Positions 1 to 7,976 of a DNA stretch of 16,158 bases are shown piece by piece; position 1 is the stretch's first letter; every line of letters begins with the position of its first letter. A program made the position numbers and the translations under genes. The notes beneath the pieces are model-generated. The model had not been told where the DNA came from, did not search any database, and saw only the letters and a program-made list of their open reading frames with translations. Source of the DNA: Zymomonas sp. (GTDB lineage Bacteria > Pseudomonadota > Alphaproteobacteria > Sphingomonadales > Sphingomonadaceae); the NCBI RefSeq assembly GCF_020216885.1, contig NZ_JAIWON010000068.1, positions 1 to 16,158 on the forward strand, written 5' to 3'.

Positions 1-2505
1 AGGTTCGACATGGAAGGCCTTGCCTCGCCAAAAGAGGGGGGGACGAAGGGCTGCCAATTTATTGCTGCTTCGGATATGACTGGTGGCGGCATCCTCAATA
101 GCCTGCATCATCCGGTTCAGATGCTCACCGGATTTAATCATGCCCCCTTGGCTATTTTGGACTAACAGATTATCCATCGCCATACCGTCACGGGTCGTAT
201 GAATGCGGGCATCAAGAATATTGCCACCAGTCGCATGGATAGCCCCAGAAATCCGATAGAAAAACCCAGGATGATCGATCGCATACAGACTTATCATTGT
301 GGCATCATAAGCGGGCATCTCATGCCCAGTTACCGAGATGGATTGCCCCTTACTATCTGTCTCCACTATCTGTTGCATATTGGCAGCAATGACATCAGTC
401 CGTTCTGAAAACCAATAGTCATCCGGCAAACGCTTTACCAAAGCATGCAATAAATCATTATCCCAATCCAGCTTTTCACTGACATCATTCTGGCGGTTTT
501 CAATCCGCTGCCGCCTTCCGGCACCATGTCCGGTCGGGCCCTCCAAAAGGCATTGAGAGCAAGCCTCATAGAGAGAGGTCAATAACTGGTTCTTCCAACT
601 ATTCCAGATATGGGGGCCAACAGCCGAGATATCCGCCACAGTTAAAAGATATAATAAACGCAGTCTTTCAGGACTTTTGACAGCATTTGCGAAATCGGTA
701 ATCGTTTTGGCATCCGCTAAATCACGCTGAAAAGCGGTATGAGACATCAATAAATGATTTTTGACCAGCCACGCCACCAGCTTGGTTTCAGCCGCAGTCA
801 GACCAAAACGCGGACATAAACGTAAGGCAATTTCTGCCCCCAGAACTGAATGACTTCCCTCTCGACCTTTGGCAATATCATGCAAAAACAAAGCCATATA
901 TAGCACAAGACGGGCATTCAGTTGTTTAAACAGCCGACTTCCCAAAGGATATAAATCTTCGAGCTTGTTGTTTTCTATCTGCCATAAAATATCCAATGCT
1001 CGGATGGCATGTTCATCGACTGTATAATGGTGATACATATCGAATTGCATCTGGGCGACGATCCGACCAAAATCAGGAATAAACCGCCCTAAAACGCCGG
1101 TATTATTCATGATTTTCAAAATCGGGGCGGGATTATAGGGCAAAGTAAAAAGCGTTAAAAAAGCCGCATTACAAACAGGGTTATTCTGTAACGCCTCGTC
1201 AATCAGGCGAGCATCTCGTCCGGCTTGGCGTAAAGTCAAGGGATGAATATCCAAGCGATGACGATAGGCTACCGAAAAAAGGGTAATCAAAGCGGCCGGA
1301 TTGTGGCGGAAGAAAAAATCATCATCAAGGACAATCTCCCCTTGAATAACCGGAAAACCCTCAATCTGTTTTGAAGCCCCCGACCGCCTGTTTTTCGGCT
1401 TCAAATAGTGGTTAACTTTCAAGGCATCAATAAAAAGCGCAGCCAGATTCCCGACCATCTTCGTGACCAAAAAATAGTGATGCATAAAGCGCTCAACAGC
1501 CGATTTTGCCGATTTCGAGCGATAGCCCATCTTTTCAGCCAGACTGCGCTGGACATCAAAATTTAATCTTTCTTCAGGGCGCTTAACTAAAATATGCAAA
1601 TGGCAGCGCACCGCCCATAGAAAATTTTCACAGCGACGAAATCTTTTTGCCTCATGACCCGCAATCAGATCAGCTTTTACCAAGGCATAATCAGTCAAAA
1701 TAGGCGAAGTCAGAACCGTATGGCGGGCTTCTTTTTCTAAATACAGATATTTGGCGATCCAAAACAGACTTTGCAGATCCCGCAATCCACCCTTGCCTTC
1801 TTTCAAATGCGGTTCAACCAGATAGCGACTGTCGCCACGCGCCAAATGCCGATCATCCCATTCCAACAATTTGGCAGCGACAAAGTCACGCCCTGAACCA
1901 ACAACCACCTTTTGGATAAAACGGGTCGAAGCCTCTTCAAACAAAATCTTATCGCCGACCAGATAGCGACTTTCCAAAAGAGCCGTTCTGATCGTGATAT
2001 CTTTTTTCGCCATTTTCAACATATCGCTTAAACTGCGATGGGATTGGCTAACCCGTAAACCGACATCCCAAAGCAGGGATATCAAGGATTCGATCAATTG
2101 TTTTTGCGCTTTTCGGGGTGATCGTCGGGATAAAAAGGCGATATCCACATCGGAATGCAGCGCCATTTCGCCGCGCCCATATCCGCCCACCGCCAAAATA
2201 ACCAGATTATCGGTCGCTTTTTCGTCATTGCCGACCATGGCATACAAGGCCAACTGAATAATCTGATCGGTAAGATAGGCATAACTCAAAGCCGTAATTC
2301 GGCCTTGATGCGGGCGGCGGGTCAAAGCCTCGGCAATGACCTCCCGTCCTTTTAAAACCGTCTGTTTTAATACAAGGCTGACAGCACGGTATTCCGAAAC
2401 CGGATCACCGGCTGCCGCCTTTTTAATCAAAGCAATTTCTTCTTTTATGGCCGGATAATCAATAATCTGTGGCTGGGAAGCCAAGGATAAAAAAGATACC
2501 GGCAT
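1..2505 (-). CDS. glnD: [Protein-PII] uridylyltransferase / uridylyl-removing enzyme GlnD, C-terminus beyond the left edge
   Basis: Bifunctional nitrogen sensor that adds UMP to PII proteins when glutamine is low and removes it when glutamine is high. The frame is open for 835 codons from ATG 2505 to the window edge; the family is usually about 900 residues or more, so the end is missing. The nucleotidyltransferase motif GGYGRGE lies at residues 107-113, followed by H117-S118-D119-V120-D121 with the two metal-binding Asp. A GlnD-specific helical region follows (HLKEGKGGLRDL is readable). The HD hydrolase pair is H542-D543, in LFLHDIAKGREGSHS. A first ACT domain starts near residue 735 (MISLYAIDHPGFF); the second ACT is cut off. 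GTGAGG stands about 8 bases before the ATG. The start is 13 bp after the thrS stop, so the two genes are probably cotranscribed. In a nitrogen-fixing host it would also feed nitrogenase control, which is inference. Confidence 0.96.
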   Translation of the reverse strand, partial: MPVSFLSLASQPQIIDYPAIKEEIALIKKAAAGDPVSEYRAVSLVLKQTVLKGREVIAEALTRRPHQGRITALSYAYLTDQIIQLALYAMVGNDEKATDNLVILAVGGYGRGEMALHSDVDIAFLSRRSPRKAQKQLIESLISLLWDVGLRVSQSHRSLSDMLKMAKKDITIRTALLESRYLVGDKILFEEASTRFIQKVVVGSGRDFVAAKLLEWDDRHLARGDSRYLVEPHLKEGKGGLRDLQSLFWIAKYLYLEKEARHTVLTSPILTDYALVKADLIAGHEAKRFRRCENFLWAVRCHLHILVKRPEERLNFDVQRSLAEKMGYRSKSAKSAVERFMHHYFLVTKMVGNLAALFIDALKVNHYLKPKNRRSGASKQIEGFPVIQGEIVLDDDFFFRHNPAALITLFSVAYRHRLDIHPLTLRQAGRDARLIDEALQNNPVCNAAFLTLFTLPYNPAPILKIMNNTGVLGRFIPDFGRIVAQMQFDMYHHYTVDEHAIRALDILWQIENNKLEDLYPLGSRLFKQLNARLVLYMALFLHDIAKGREGSHSVLGAEIALRLCPRFGLTAAETKLVAWLVKNHLLMSHTAFQRDLADAKTITDFANAVKSPERLRLLYLLTVADISAVGPHIWNSWKNQLLTSLYEACSQCLLEGPTGHGAGRRQRIENRQNDVSEKLDWDNDLLHALVKRLPDDYWFSERTDVIAANMQQIVETDSKGQSISVTGHEMPAYDATMISLYAIDHPGFFYRISGAIHATGGNILDARIHTTRDGMAMDNLLVQNSQGGMIKSGEHLNRMMQAIEDAATSHIRSSNKLAALRPPLFWRGKAFHVEP

Positions 2506-2518
2506 AAAATTTCCTCAC

Positions 2519-4498
2519 TTATTTCAGATCGGGCGGGGTGGCCTCCTCCAACAATAAGGCAATTGCTTCATCAACCGAAAGAATAATCTGGTCGCGGCTG
2601 CCCAATTTTCTGATAGCCACTTTGCCTTCTTCGGCTTCGCGTTTACCAACCACCAAAATATTCGGCACCTTGGTCAGACTATGTTCGCGAATCTTGTAGT
2701 TGATTTTTTCGTTACGAAGATCGGAAACCACCCGCAAGCCAGCAGCTTTCATCTTCTCAACAACAGATTCAGCAAAGCTGTCTGCTTCTGAAACAATGGT
2801 TGCCACAACAGCTTGAACCGGAGCCATCCACAGCGGGAAACGTCCAGCATGATGCTCGATCAAAATACCGATAAAGCGTTCAAAGGTGCCGATAATCGCA
2901 CGATGAAGCATAACAGGCCGTTTGCGGCTGCCATCTTCGGCGACATAGCTGGCATCCAGTCTTTCCGGCAGAACATAATCAAGCTGCAAGGTGCCGCATT
3001 GCCATGTCCGGCCAATCGCATCAGTCAAATGGAATTCGAGCTTCGGGCCATAAAAAGCACCCTCGCCCGGCAATTCTTCATAATCGGTAATACCGACCTG
3101 TTCCAAAGCCGAACGCAGACCATTTTCGGCATTATCCCATAATTCATCATCACCGGCACGCAATTCAGGCCGCAGGGATAATTTCACCGCATAGCTGGTA
3201 AAGCCTAAATCGCGATAAATTGAATCCAACAGATTCACAAAATCTTTGGTCTCGGTAACGATCTGTTCGGCGGTGCAGAAGATATGGGCATCATCTTGGG
3301 TCAACTGACGAACCCGCATCAAACCATGTAAAGCGCCATGGGCTTCATTACGATGACAGCAACCAAATTCCAGCATTCTTAAAGGCAATTCGCGATAGGA
3401 ACGAATACCCTGTTTAAAAATCTGGATATGAGCAGGGCAGTTCATCGGCTTCAAAGCCATCAGATTACCCTTACCCGACAATACCGGCTTATCTGGATCG
3501 GTGCTTGGGATTTCATCAGGGACGACGAACATATTTTCGCGGAACTTGCCCCAATGCCCAGAAGCCTCCCACAAAGCCGCATCCATCAATTGCGGCGTTT
3601 TGACTTCCTTATAATTGGCATTTTTCATGCGGCGACGAAGATAGGCTTCCAACTGTAACCAGATGGTATAGCCATTCGGATGCCAAAAGACCGAACCTTG
3701 GGCTTCCTGCTGTAAATGGAATAAATCCATTTCCTGACCCAAACGACGATGATCGCGTTTTTGGGCTTCTTCCAGCCTTTCAAGATGCGCTTTCAGCTGC
3801 TTGGCATTTAACCAGCCGGTGCCGTAAATACGGCTCAACATGGCATTATTCTGGTCACCACGCCAATAGGCACCTGAAACACGGGTCAGCTTAAAGGCCT
3901 TCGGATCAAGTTTTCCGGTAGAAGGCAAATGCGGGCCCCGACACATATCGAACCATTCTCCGGCGCGATAGATAGTCAGCTCCTGCCCTTCTGGTAATTC
4001 TTTTGCCCATTCGGCCTTGAATTTTTCGCCCTCAGATTCCCAAAGGGAAATCAGCTTGTCCCGTTCCCAAACTTCACGCACCAAGGCATTATTGTCAGCA
4101 ATAATTTTCCGCATTTCAGCTTCGATCAGCGGCAAATCTTCTTCGGTGAAAGGCCGATCTTTCGGCGCAAAATCATAATAGAAGCCGTCATCTGTCACTG
4201 GGCCAAAAGTAATTTGGGTTCCGGGGAATAATTTCTGGACAGCTTCTGCCAAAATATGGGCATAATCATGCCGCACCAGTTCCAGCGCCTCGGCTTCATT
4301 GTCGGCCGTAATGATTTCCAACCGGCCATCTTCCAAAAGCGGCTGAGAAAGATCTATCATCTGACCATTAAAACGGGCAGCCAAAGCCTTTTTGGCAAGG
4401 GATGTAGAAATAGAGGCGGCGATCTGGGTGGTAGTAGTGCCCTGCAGAACCTCGCGCTCCGAATTGTCAATAAGCGTGATCCTGATCTTCTCAGCCAT
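2519..4498 (-). CDS. thrS: Threonine--tRNA ligase
   Basis: Class II aminoacyl-tRNA synthetase that charges tRNA-Thr in the cytoplasm. At 659 residues it has the full bacterial architecture. The TGS domain covers about 1-65. The editing domain has H77-x3-H81 and the CRGPH motif (C186, H190), which remove mis-attached serine. The catalytic core follows, with zinc ligands C354 (in MNCPAH), H405 (DDAHIF) and H532 (LHRAIIG). Motif 2 is around CCHRNE with R383, and motif 3 is GTFERFIGILIEH at 537-549. The anticodon-binding domain begins near 560 and contains the VVGKREAEEG segment. All key residues are present, so it should be active. There is no strong Shine-Dalgarno before the ATG (only GACGAGA-like). 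The gene has its own promoter and a structured leader of roughly 105 nt, and glnD follows after 13 bp. Confidence 0.98.
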   Translation of the reverse strand: MAEKIRITLIDNSEREVLQGTTTTQIAASISTSLAKKALAARFNGQMIDLSQPLLEDGRLEIITADNEAEALELVRHDYAHILAEAVQKLFPGTQITFGPVTDDGFYYDFAPKDRPFTEEDLPLIEAEMRKIIADNNALVREVWERDKLISLWESEGEKFKAEWAKELPEGQELTIYRAGEWFDMCRGPHLPSTGKLDPKAFKLTRVSGAYWRGDQNNAMLSRIYGTGWLNAKQLKAHLERLEEAQKRDHRRLGQEMDLFHLQQEAQGSVFWHPNGYTIWLQLEAYLRRRMKNANYKEVKTPQLMDAALWEASGHWGKFRENMFVVPDEIPSTDPDKPVLSGKGNLMALKPMNCPAHIQIFKQGIRSYRELPLRMLEFGCCHRNEAHGALHGLMRVRQLTQDDAHIFCTAEQIVTETKDFVNLLDSIYRDLGFTSYAVKLSLRPELRAGDDELWDNAENGLRSALEQVGITDYEELPGEGAFYGPKLEFHLTDAIGRTWQCGTLQLDYVLPERLDASYVAEDGSRKRPVMLHRAIIGTFERFIGILIEHHAGRFPLWMAPVQAVVATIVSEADSFAESVVEKMKAAGLRVVSDLRNEKINYKIREHSLTKVPNILVVGKREAEEGKVAIRKLGSRDQIILSVDEAIALLLEEATPPDLK

Positions 4499-4533
4499 TC
4501 TCGTCTTTCTTTTATTTCAAAGATGTTAATATC

Positions 4534-4593
4534 GAAGCGGCAAAACCGCTTCAGAGGCTTATGCGCGGTCTTACCCTTATGTTGCAACCTCTG
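4534..4593 (-). promoter_or_regulatory. thrS mRNA leader with two adjacent hairpins
   Basis: In the predicted thrS leader, CAGAGG (4588-4593 on the plus map) can pair with CCTCTG (4552-4557). This is followed directly by a perfect 7-bp hairpin, GAAGCGG-TTTTG-CCGCTTC (4534-4552). The two stems share one base. Neither is followed by a T-run, so they are not terminators. Enteric thrS mRNAs are repressed by ThrRS binding to tRNA-like leader hairpins; a similar role here is inference only. Confidence 0.4.
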
Positions 4594-4610
4594 ATCTGCG
4601 CTAATGATAC

Positions 4611-4619
4611 ATTATATCA
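4611..4619 (-). promoter_or_regulatory. Extended -10 promoter of thrS with overlapping dyad
   Basis: On the minus strand the sequence reads TGATATAAT: a perfect TATAAT (4611-4616) preceded by TG with one intervening base, the extended -10 pattern. No good -35 box lies 16-18 bp upstream, which is normal for this class. Transcription would start near 4604 and give a leader of about 105 nt. The -10 sits inside an inverted repeat, ATGATA-CATTA-TATCAT (4604-4620), which may be an operator or chance in AT-rich DNA. Confidence 0.65.
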
Positions 4620-4761
4620 TCAATAGCAAGCCCACAGGATTCTAGCAGTTAAGATAGACCCCTTCTAAAAAAAGCGTTAAAGATATTAGCTTTATAAATC
4701 CAGTAAGTAAGCTGGCGTTATTTCAGAAGTGACAGTTTTTTAAAGTAGGCTTATTACGACG

Positions 4762-5505
4762 ATGACAAGTGCTTTTATCAAATCGGCTCATGGGAAACAG
4801 TTATCCTATCATAAATTAGAAGGATCAGGGCCCACCATCGTCTTTTTACCGGGCTATATGTCCGATATGCACGGTTCCAAAGCCATCGCCCTCGGCGCAT
4901 GGGCGGCTGAAAAGAAACGTTCATGCCTGCGTTTTGATTATTCCGGCTGCGGCGAAAGCGAAGGCGATTTTCAAGACGGCACACTAACCGAATGGCTGGA
5001 AGACTGCTTGTCCGTCATTGACCAACTCACCGAAGGCCGCCTTATTCTGGTCGGCTCTTCTATGGGCGGCTGGCTGATGTTGCTTGCGGCACTTCGCCGC
5101 CCTGAACGGATTGCCGGATTGGTCGGCTTGGCGGCTGCCCCTGATTTCACGGAATGGGGTTTCTCTGAAAAAGAGAAAGAGATTATCGAAAAACAGGAAA
5201 AATTAGTTATCCCTGTTGACGATGCCGGTAATGAAGTCTTTGTCACCCGCAATTTTTGGGAAAGCGGTCAAAAAAATCTGCTCATGACTCAAAAAATCGA
5301 CATTCAATGCCCTGTCCGTCTTATCCAAGGTCAAAAGGATACAGAAGTGCCATGGCAAAATGCCTTGATGCTTTCCGAAAAGCTGGCCTCGGATAATATT
5401 CGCGTCACGATGGTCAAAGATGCCGATCATCGCTTGTCACGTTCTTCGGATATTCATCTAATTATCAATACGCTGTCCGAATTATTGGCCGAAATTCCCG
5501 CCTGA
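4762..5505 (+). CDS. Alpha/beta hydrolase, ABHD10-like
   Basis: Serine hydrolase of 247 residues with a complete alpha/beta-hydrolase triad. The nucleophile is S100 in the elbow GSSMG (98-102), the acid is D193 in QGQKDTEVPW, and the base is H223 in DADHRLS. The oxyanion-hole segment is FLPGYMSDMHG near 28-38. The blocks FDYSGCG.S.G, LVGSSMGGWLML and HRLSR resemble, from memory, mitochondrial ABHD10, a thioesterase and acyl-glucuronide hydrolase, so an acyl ester or thioester is the likeliest substrate. No signal peptide is visible, so it should be cytoplasmic. The ATG at 4762 keeps the first beta strand; its ribosome site is weak (AGG about 12 bases upstream). The TPR gene begins 25 bp after the stop, suggesting an operon. 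I see no convincing promoter; GTGACA (4729) with TATTAC (4752) is only a weak candidate. Confidence 0.9.
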   Translation: MTSAFIKSAHGKQLSYHKLEGSGPTIVFLPGYMSDMHGSKAIALGAWAAEKKRSCLRFDYSGCGESEGDFQDGTLTEWLEDCLSVIDQLTEGRLILVGSSMGGWLMLLAALRRPERIAGLVGLAAAPDFTEWGFSEKEKEIIEKQEKLVIPVDDAGNEVFVTRNFWESGQKNLLMTQKIDIQCPVRLIQGQKDTEVPWQNALMLSEKLASDNIRVTMVKDADHRLSRSSDIHLIINTLSELLAEIPA

Positions 5506-5530
5506 TATTTCCCGATAAAAAGCAGGTATC

Positions 5531-6556
5531 ATGATCCTTTCTCTTTTTGCTTTACTCGCTGCAACTGACCAGATGACTTCACCGGCTGCCAATAGCGCAC
5601 CGGTTGAAGCTGCCTCGGAAATCCCGTCGCTTTCTTTGCCCAAATCACCGGTTTTTCTGGCAACAGGGCCTCGAGAAAGCACCCCCAAACTGACTAACTC
5701 TCCCAAAGAAACCACGACATCAGCCCCTTCGGGAGCGGCAAAAAACGTAAAAAAAAAGAGCCGTGATCGAAAAAAAGAAAAACAGGATAACGAGACCCTA
5801 AAAGTCATTGTCCCAAATGCCAGTTTGAAACAGCGTTATGATCAATGCGTCAATATGATCGACCGCGACCCCGAACAGGCCGCTGAAATTGCTAATACAT
5901 GGCGTTTAAGCGCGGGCGGCGTGCTCGCCAACCAATGTCTGGGCATGGCCTATGTCGCGCTTGGTCGGTATTCTGCGGGGGTCGATTCTTTTGAACAGGC
6001 CGCAAGGGAATCCGATCTGGAACATGATGGCCGCTCTGCTATTTTCTGGTCACAAGCCGGAAATGCCGCTTTGGCTAATCAGGATCCAGGGGCGGCACGC
6101 AATGCTTTCGATCATGCGCTGATGTCACCGGTTATGCCGGATAAGATGCGGGGCAATACCCTATCCGACCGCGCCCGCGCAGATGTCGCTGTTGGCGACT
6201 ATGCTATTGCCCGACAAGATATCGACAAAGCCCTCAAACTCATTCCGAAAGATGCGACGGCTTGGCTCATGTCGGCTACTTTGGCACGGCATCAAGGGGA
6301 TCTGACCCGCGCTAAAAACGATATTATCGAAGCTGAAAAATTCGCGCCACTTGATACCCATGTCTCTTTTGAAAAAGGTCTTATTTACGCTCTTTCCGGC
6401 GATAAAGAGACCGCAAAATCAGCATGGGAAAGAACAATTCGAGCGAACCCTTCTGCCGAAATTGCCGAGGTCGCCCGCAAGGCACTTTCTGAAATAGACG
6501 ATATATCTGCCAATTCTTCAACAGAGCCAAAATCGACAGCCCCTAAAGCACCCTAA
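5531..6556 (+). CDS. Probable exported TPR-repeat protein, function unknown
   Basis: Hypothetical protein of 341 residues. The N-terminus MILSLFALLAATDQ has a hydrophobic core (2-11) like a short signal peptide or anchor, but lacks the usual basic residue before it, so export is uncertain. Residues about 15-70 are Ser/Pro/Thr/Ala-rich and probably disordered. Residues 71-85 are strongly basic (KNVKKKSRDRKKEK) and could touch membrane or nucleic acid. From about 100 to 320 it is helical with TPR-like units: NQCLGMAYVALGRYSAGVDS near 134-153, then units near 172, 212, 244 and 280. The tail is disordered and rich in Ser/Pro/Lys. A run of nine A (5749-5757) lies in the Lys segment. The gene starts 25 bp after the hydrolase and ends before a terminator. 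TPR proteins usually scaffold complexes; no partner can be named. Confidence 0.85.
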   Translation: MILSLFALLAATDQMTSPAANSAPVEAASEIPSLSLPKSPVFLATGPRESTPKLTNSPKETTTSAPSGAAKNVKKKSRDRKKEKQDNETLKVIVPNASLKQRYDQCVNMIDRDPEQAAEIANTWRLSAGGVLANQCLGMAYVALGRYSAGVDSFEQAARESDLEHDGRSAIFWSQAGNAALANQDPGAARNAFDHALMSPVMPDKMRGNTLSDRARADVAVGDYAIARQDIDKALKLIPKDATAWLMSATLARHQGDLTRAKNDIIEAEKFAPLDTHVSFEKGLIYALSGDKETAKSAWERTIRANPSAEIAEVARKALSEIDDISANSSTEPKSTAPKAP

Positions 6557-6634
6557 AATTTTTGAGACTAAAAGGCTTTTTTCTGCCAAAATCTTAAAAA
6601 TAAAAGCAATAAGCGGTGATAGGATAAAAAAACA

Positions 6635-6674
6635 AAAAGAATGCAGATAAGGCAGCCTTTTTCTGTATTTTTTT
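6635..6674 (+). terminator. Likely intrinsic terminator of the hydrolase-TPR operon
   Basis: A hairpin lies 79 bp after the TPR stop. AAGG (6649-6652) pairs with CCTT (6656-6659) over a 3-nt loop. After a small internal loop, AATGCAGA (6640-6647) pairs with TCTGTATT (6662-6669, one G-U pair), and the A-run at 6635-6638 can pair into the T-run ending at 6674. The T tract follows the stem as expected for Rho-independent termination, but the inner stem is short. Confidence 0.6.
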
Positions 6675-6690
6675 CTATAAAAGAGAAGGG

Positions 6691-6720
6691 TTGCAGTCAT
6701 TTTGCAAAAGCCGGTATTTT
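6691..6720 (+). promoter_or_regulatory. Candidate promoter of the gloA-gloB operon
   Basis: TTGCAG (6691-6696) and TATTTT (6715-6720) are separated by 18 bp, giving a start near 6727 and a 30-nt leader before gloA. It lies just after the preceding terminator, as expected for the head of an operon. The boxes are imperfect matches to the sigma-70 consensus. Confidence 0.4.
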
Positions 6721-6758
6721 ACAGGCCAAGGTAGAATCTGTTCTGAAAGGCATGAGCG

Positions 6759-7172
6759 ATGCGTTATATTCATACGATGATCAGGGTTTCCGATCCTGAT
6801 GAAACTATCCGTTTTTTCAGTTTTCTTGGACTTGAGGAAGTAGGACGGGTCAATAATAACGAAGGCCGCTTTACGCTCATCTATCTCGCTGTGCCGAATG
6901 ACAATGTTCAGGTCGAATTGACGTGGAATTGGGATGAAAAAGGCTATGAAGGCGGCCGCAACTTTGGGCATCTCGCTTTTGAAGTCGATAATATCTACGA
7001 CAGCTGCCAAAAACTGATCGACGGCGGCTATGTCATCAACCGTCCGCCCCATGACGGATGGATGGCTTTTGTCAGAACGCCAGATCAAATCTCAATCGAG
7101 TTATTGCAGGCCGGTGACAAACTAGAACCGATAGAACCTTGGAAATCCATGCCGAATACGGGTAGCTGGTAA
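6759..7172 (+). CDS. gloA: Lactoylglutathione lyase (glyoxalase I), VOC family
   Basis: Isomerises the methylglyoxal-glutathione hemithioacetal to S-lactoylglutathione, the first step of methylglyoxal removal. The 137 residues form two VOC (beta-alpha-beta-beta-beta) modules. The four expected metal ligands are visible: H5 (YIHTM), E53 (VQVELTW), H71 (FGHLAFEVD) and E114 (ISIELLQ). The segments ELTWNW and GGRNFGHLA are typical of glyoxalase I. The second module reads MAFVRTPDQISIELLQ instead of the enteric FIEDPDGYKIEL, the variant I associate with sphingomonads. AAGG stands 8 bases before ATG 6759; an ATG at 6752 is out of frame and too close to that site. gloB follows after 41 bp, which supports the assignment. 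Another VOC activity is possible but unlikely given the neighbour. Confidence 0.93.
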   Translation: MRYIHTMIRVSDPDETIRFFSFLGLEEVGRVNNNEGRFTLIYLAVPNDNVQVELTWNWDEKGYEGGRNFGHLAFEVDNIYDSCQKLIDGGYVINRPPHDGWMAFVRTPDQISIELLQAGDKLEPIEPWKSMPNTGSW

Positions 7173-7213
7173 AAGCGGCTCTATCGTCATTTTTCCGACA
7201 AAGGACATCTAAA

Positions 7214-7939
7214 ATGACTATCGAAATAGTGGCAGTGCCAGCCTTTGAAACCAATTATATCTGGCTGCTTCACGATAAGGTCAGCAATAAAACCGTCGTG
7301 GTTGATCCGGGACAGGCTGAACCTGTCTTGGATTTCATCCAGAAAAAAGGCTGGGAAGTAACCCAGATATGGAACACCCATTGGCATAATGACCATACCG
7401 GCGGCAATGAAGTCATCAAGGCTGAAACCGGTTGCAATATCATCGGGCCTTCTCATGAAAGCCACCCGATACCGGCTATTGATATCAAGGTCGATGAAGG
7501 CGATGAAATCGGATTAGGTAGCCTTGTTGCCAAAGTCATGGCGATTCCAGCTCATACCCTCGGCCATGTCGCCTATTATGTTCCCGACCATCATGTTCTT
7601 TTTTGCGGCGACACCCTTTTTGCAATGGGCTGCGGCCGGATTTTTGAAGGAACGGCTGAACAAATGTGGCAGGCATTACAACGCTTTGCGGCACTGCCTC
7701 CCGAAACAAAGGTCTATTGTGGCCATGAATATACGCAGGATAACGGCCATTTCGCGCTGACTGTTGATCCTGATAATCAGGCCTTGCAAAAACGGGTCAA
7801 AGAAGTCGATCTTCTCCGCGCCCAAGGCAAAATCACTTTGCCAACAACCATTGCTCTCGAGAAAGCGACTAATCCTTTTATGAGAGCAAAAAATCCCGAA
7901 GAATTGGCTAAACTCCGCAAGGCCAAAGATATTTTCTAA
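7214..7939 (+). CDS. gloB: Hydroxyacylglutathione hydrolase (glyoxalase II)
   Basis: Hydrolyses S-lactoylglutathione to D-lactate and glutathione, the second step of the glyoxalase route. The protein is 241 residues long, close to the family's usual 250. The metallo-beta-lactamase motif is T55-H-W-H-N-D-H61, giving ligands H56, H58, D60 and H61. The remaining ligands are H114 (PAHTLGH), D133 (FCGDTLF) and H171 (CGHEYT). The C-terminal HAGH domain with TIALEKATNPFMR (212-224) carries the basic residues that bind glutathione in known structures. AAGGA stands 8 bases before ATG 7214. The gene lies between gloA (41 bp upstream) and a cysteine hydrolase (37 bp downstream), probably on one transcript. 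No residue is missing. Confidence 0.97.
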   Translation: MTIEIVAVPAFETNYIWLLHDKVSNKTVVVDPGQAEPVLDFIQKKGWEVTQIWNTHWHNDHTGGNEVIKAETGCNIIGPSHESHPIPAIDIKVDEGDEIGLGSLVAKVMAIPAHTLGHVAYYVPDHHVLFCGDTLFAMGCGRIFEGTAEQMWQALQRFAALPPETKVYCGHEYTQDNGHFALTVDPDNQALQKRVKEVDLLRAQGKITLPTTIALEKATNPFMRAKNPEELAKLRKAKDIF

Positions 7940-7976
7940 AATATCCTTTTTCCTCTTTTCGACCCAAGGAAATAGC

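Noticed and set aside
199..408. Open frame on the plus strand near the left edge
   Set aside because: It lies inside glnD, whose minus-strand frame is open through here with a recognisable ACT domain; it is a shadow.
4499..4761. T-box riboswitch before thrS
   Set aside because: No T-box sequence or terminator/antiterminator pair is present, and T-boxes are not expected in alphaproteobacteria.
5482..5808. Minus-strand frame of 108 codons across the hydrolase-TPR junction
   Set aside because: It overlaps the end of one real gene and the start of another, is low-complexity Phe/Ser-rich, and has no ribosome site or family resemblance.
6752..6799. Short frame from ATG 6752 overlapping the gloA start
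   Set aside because: It is out of frame with gloA, encodes 15 residues, and lies one base after the AAGG that serves ATG 6759.
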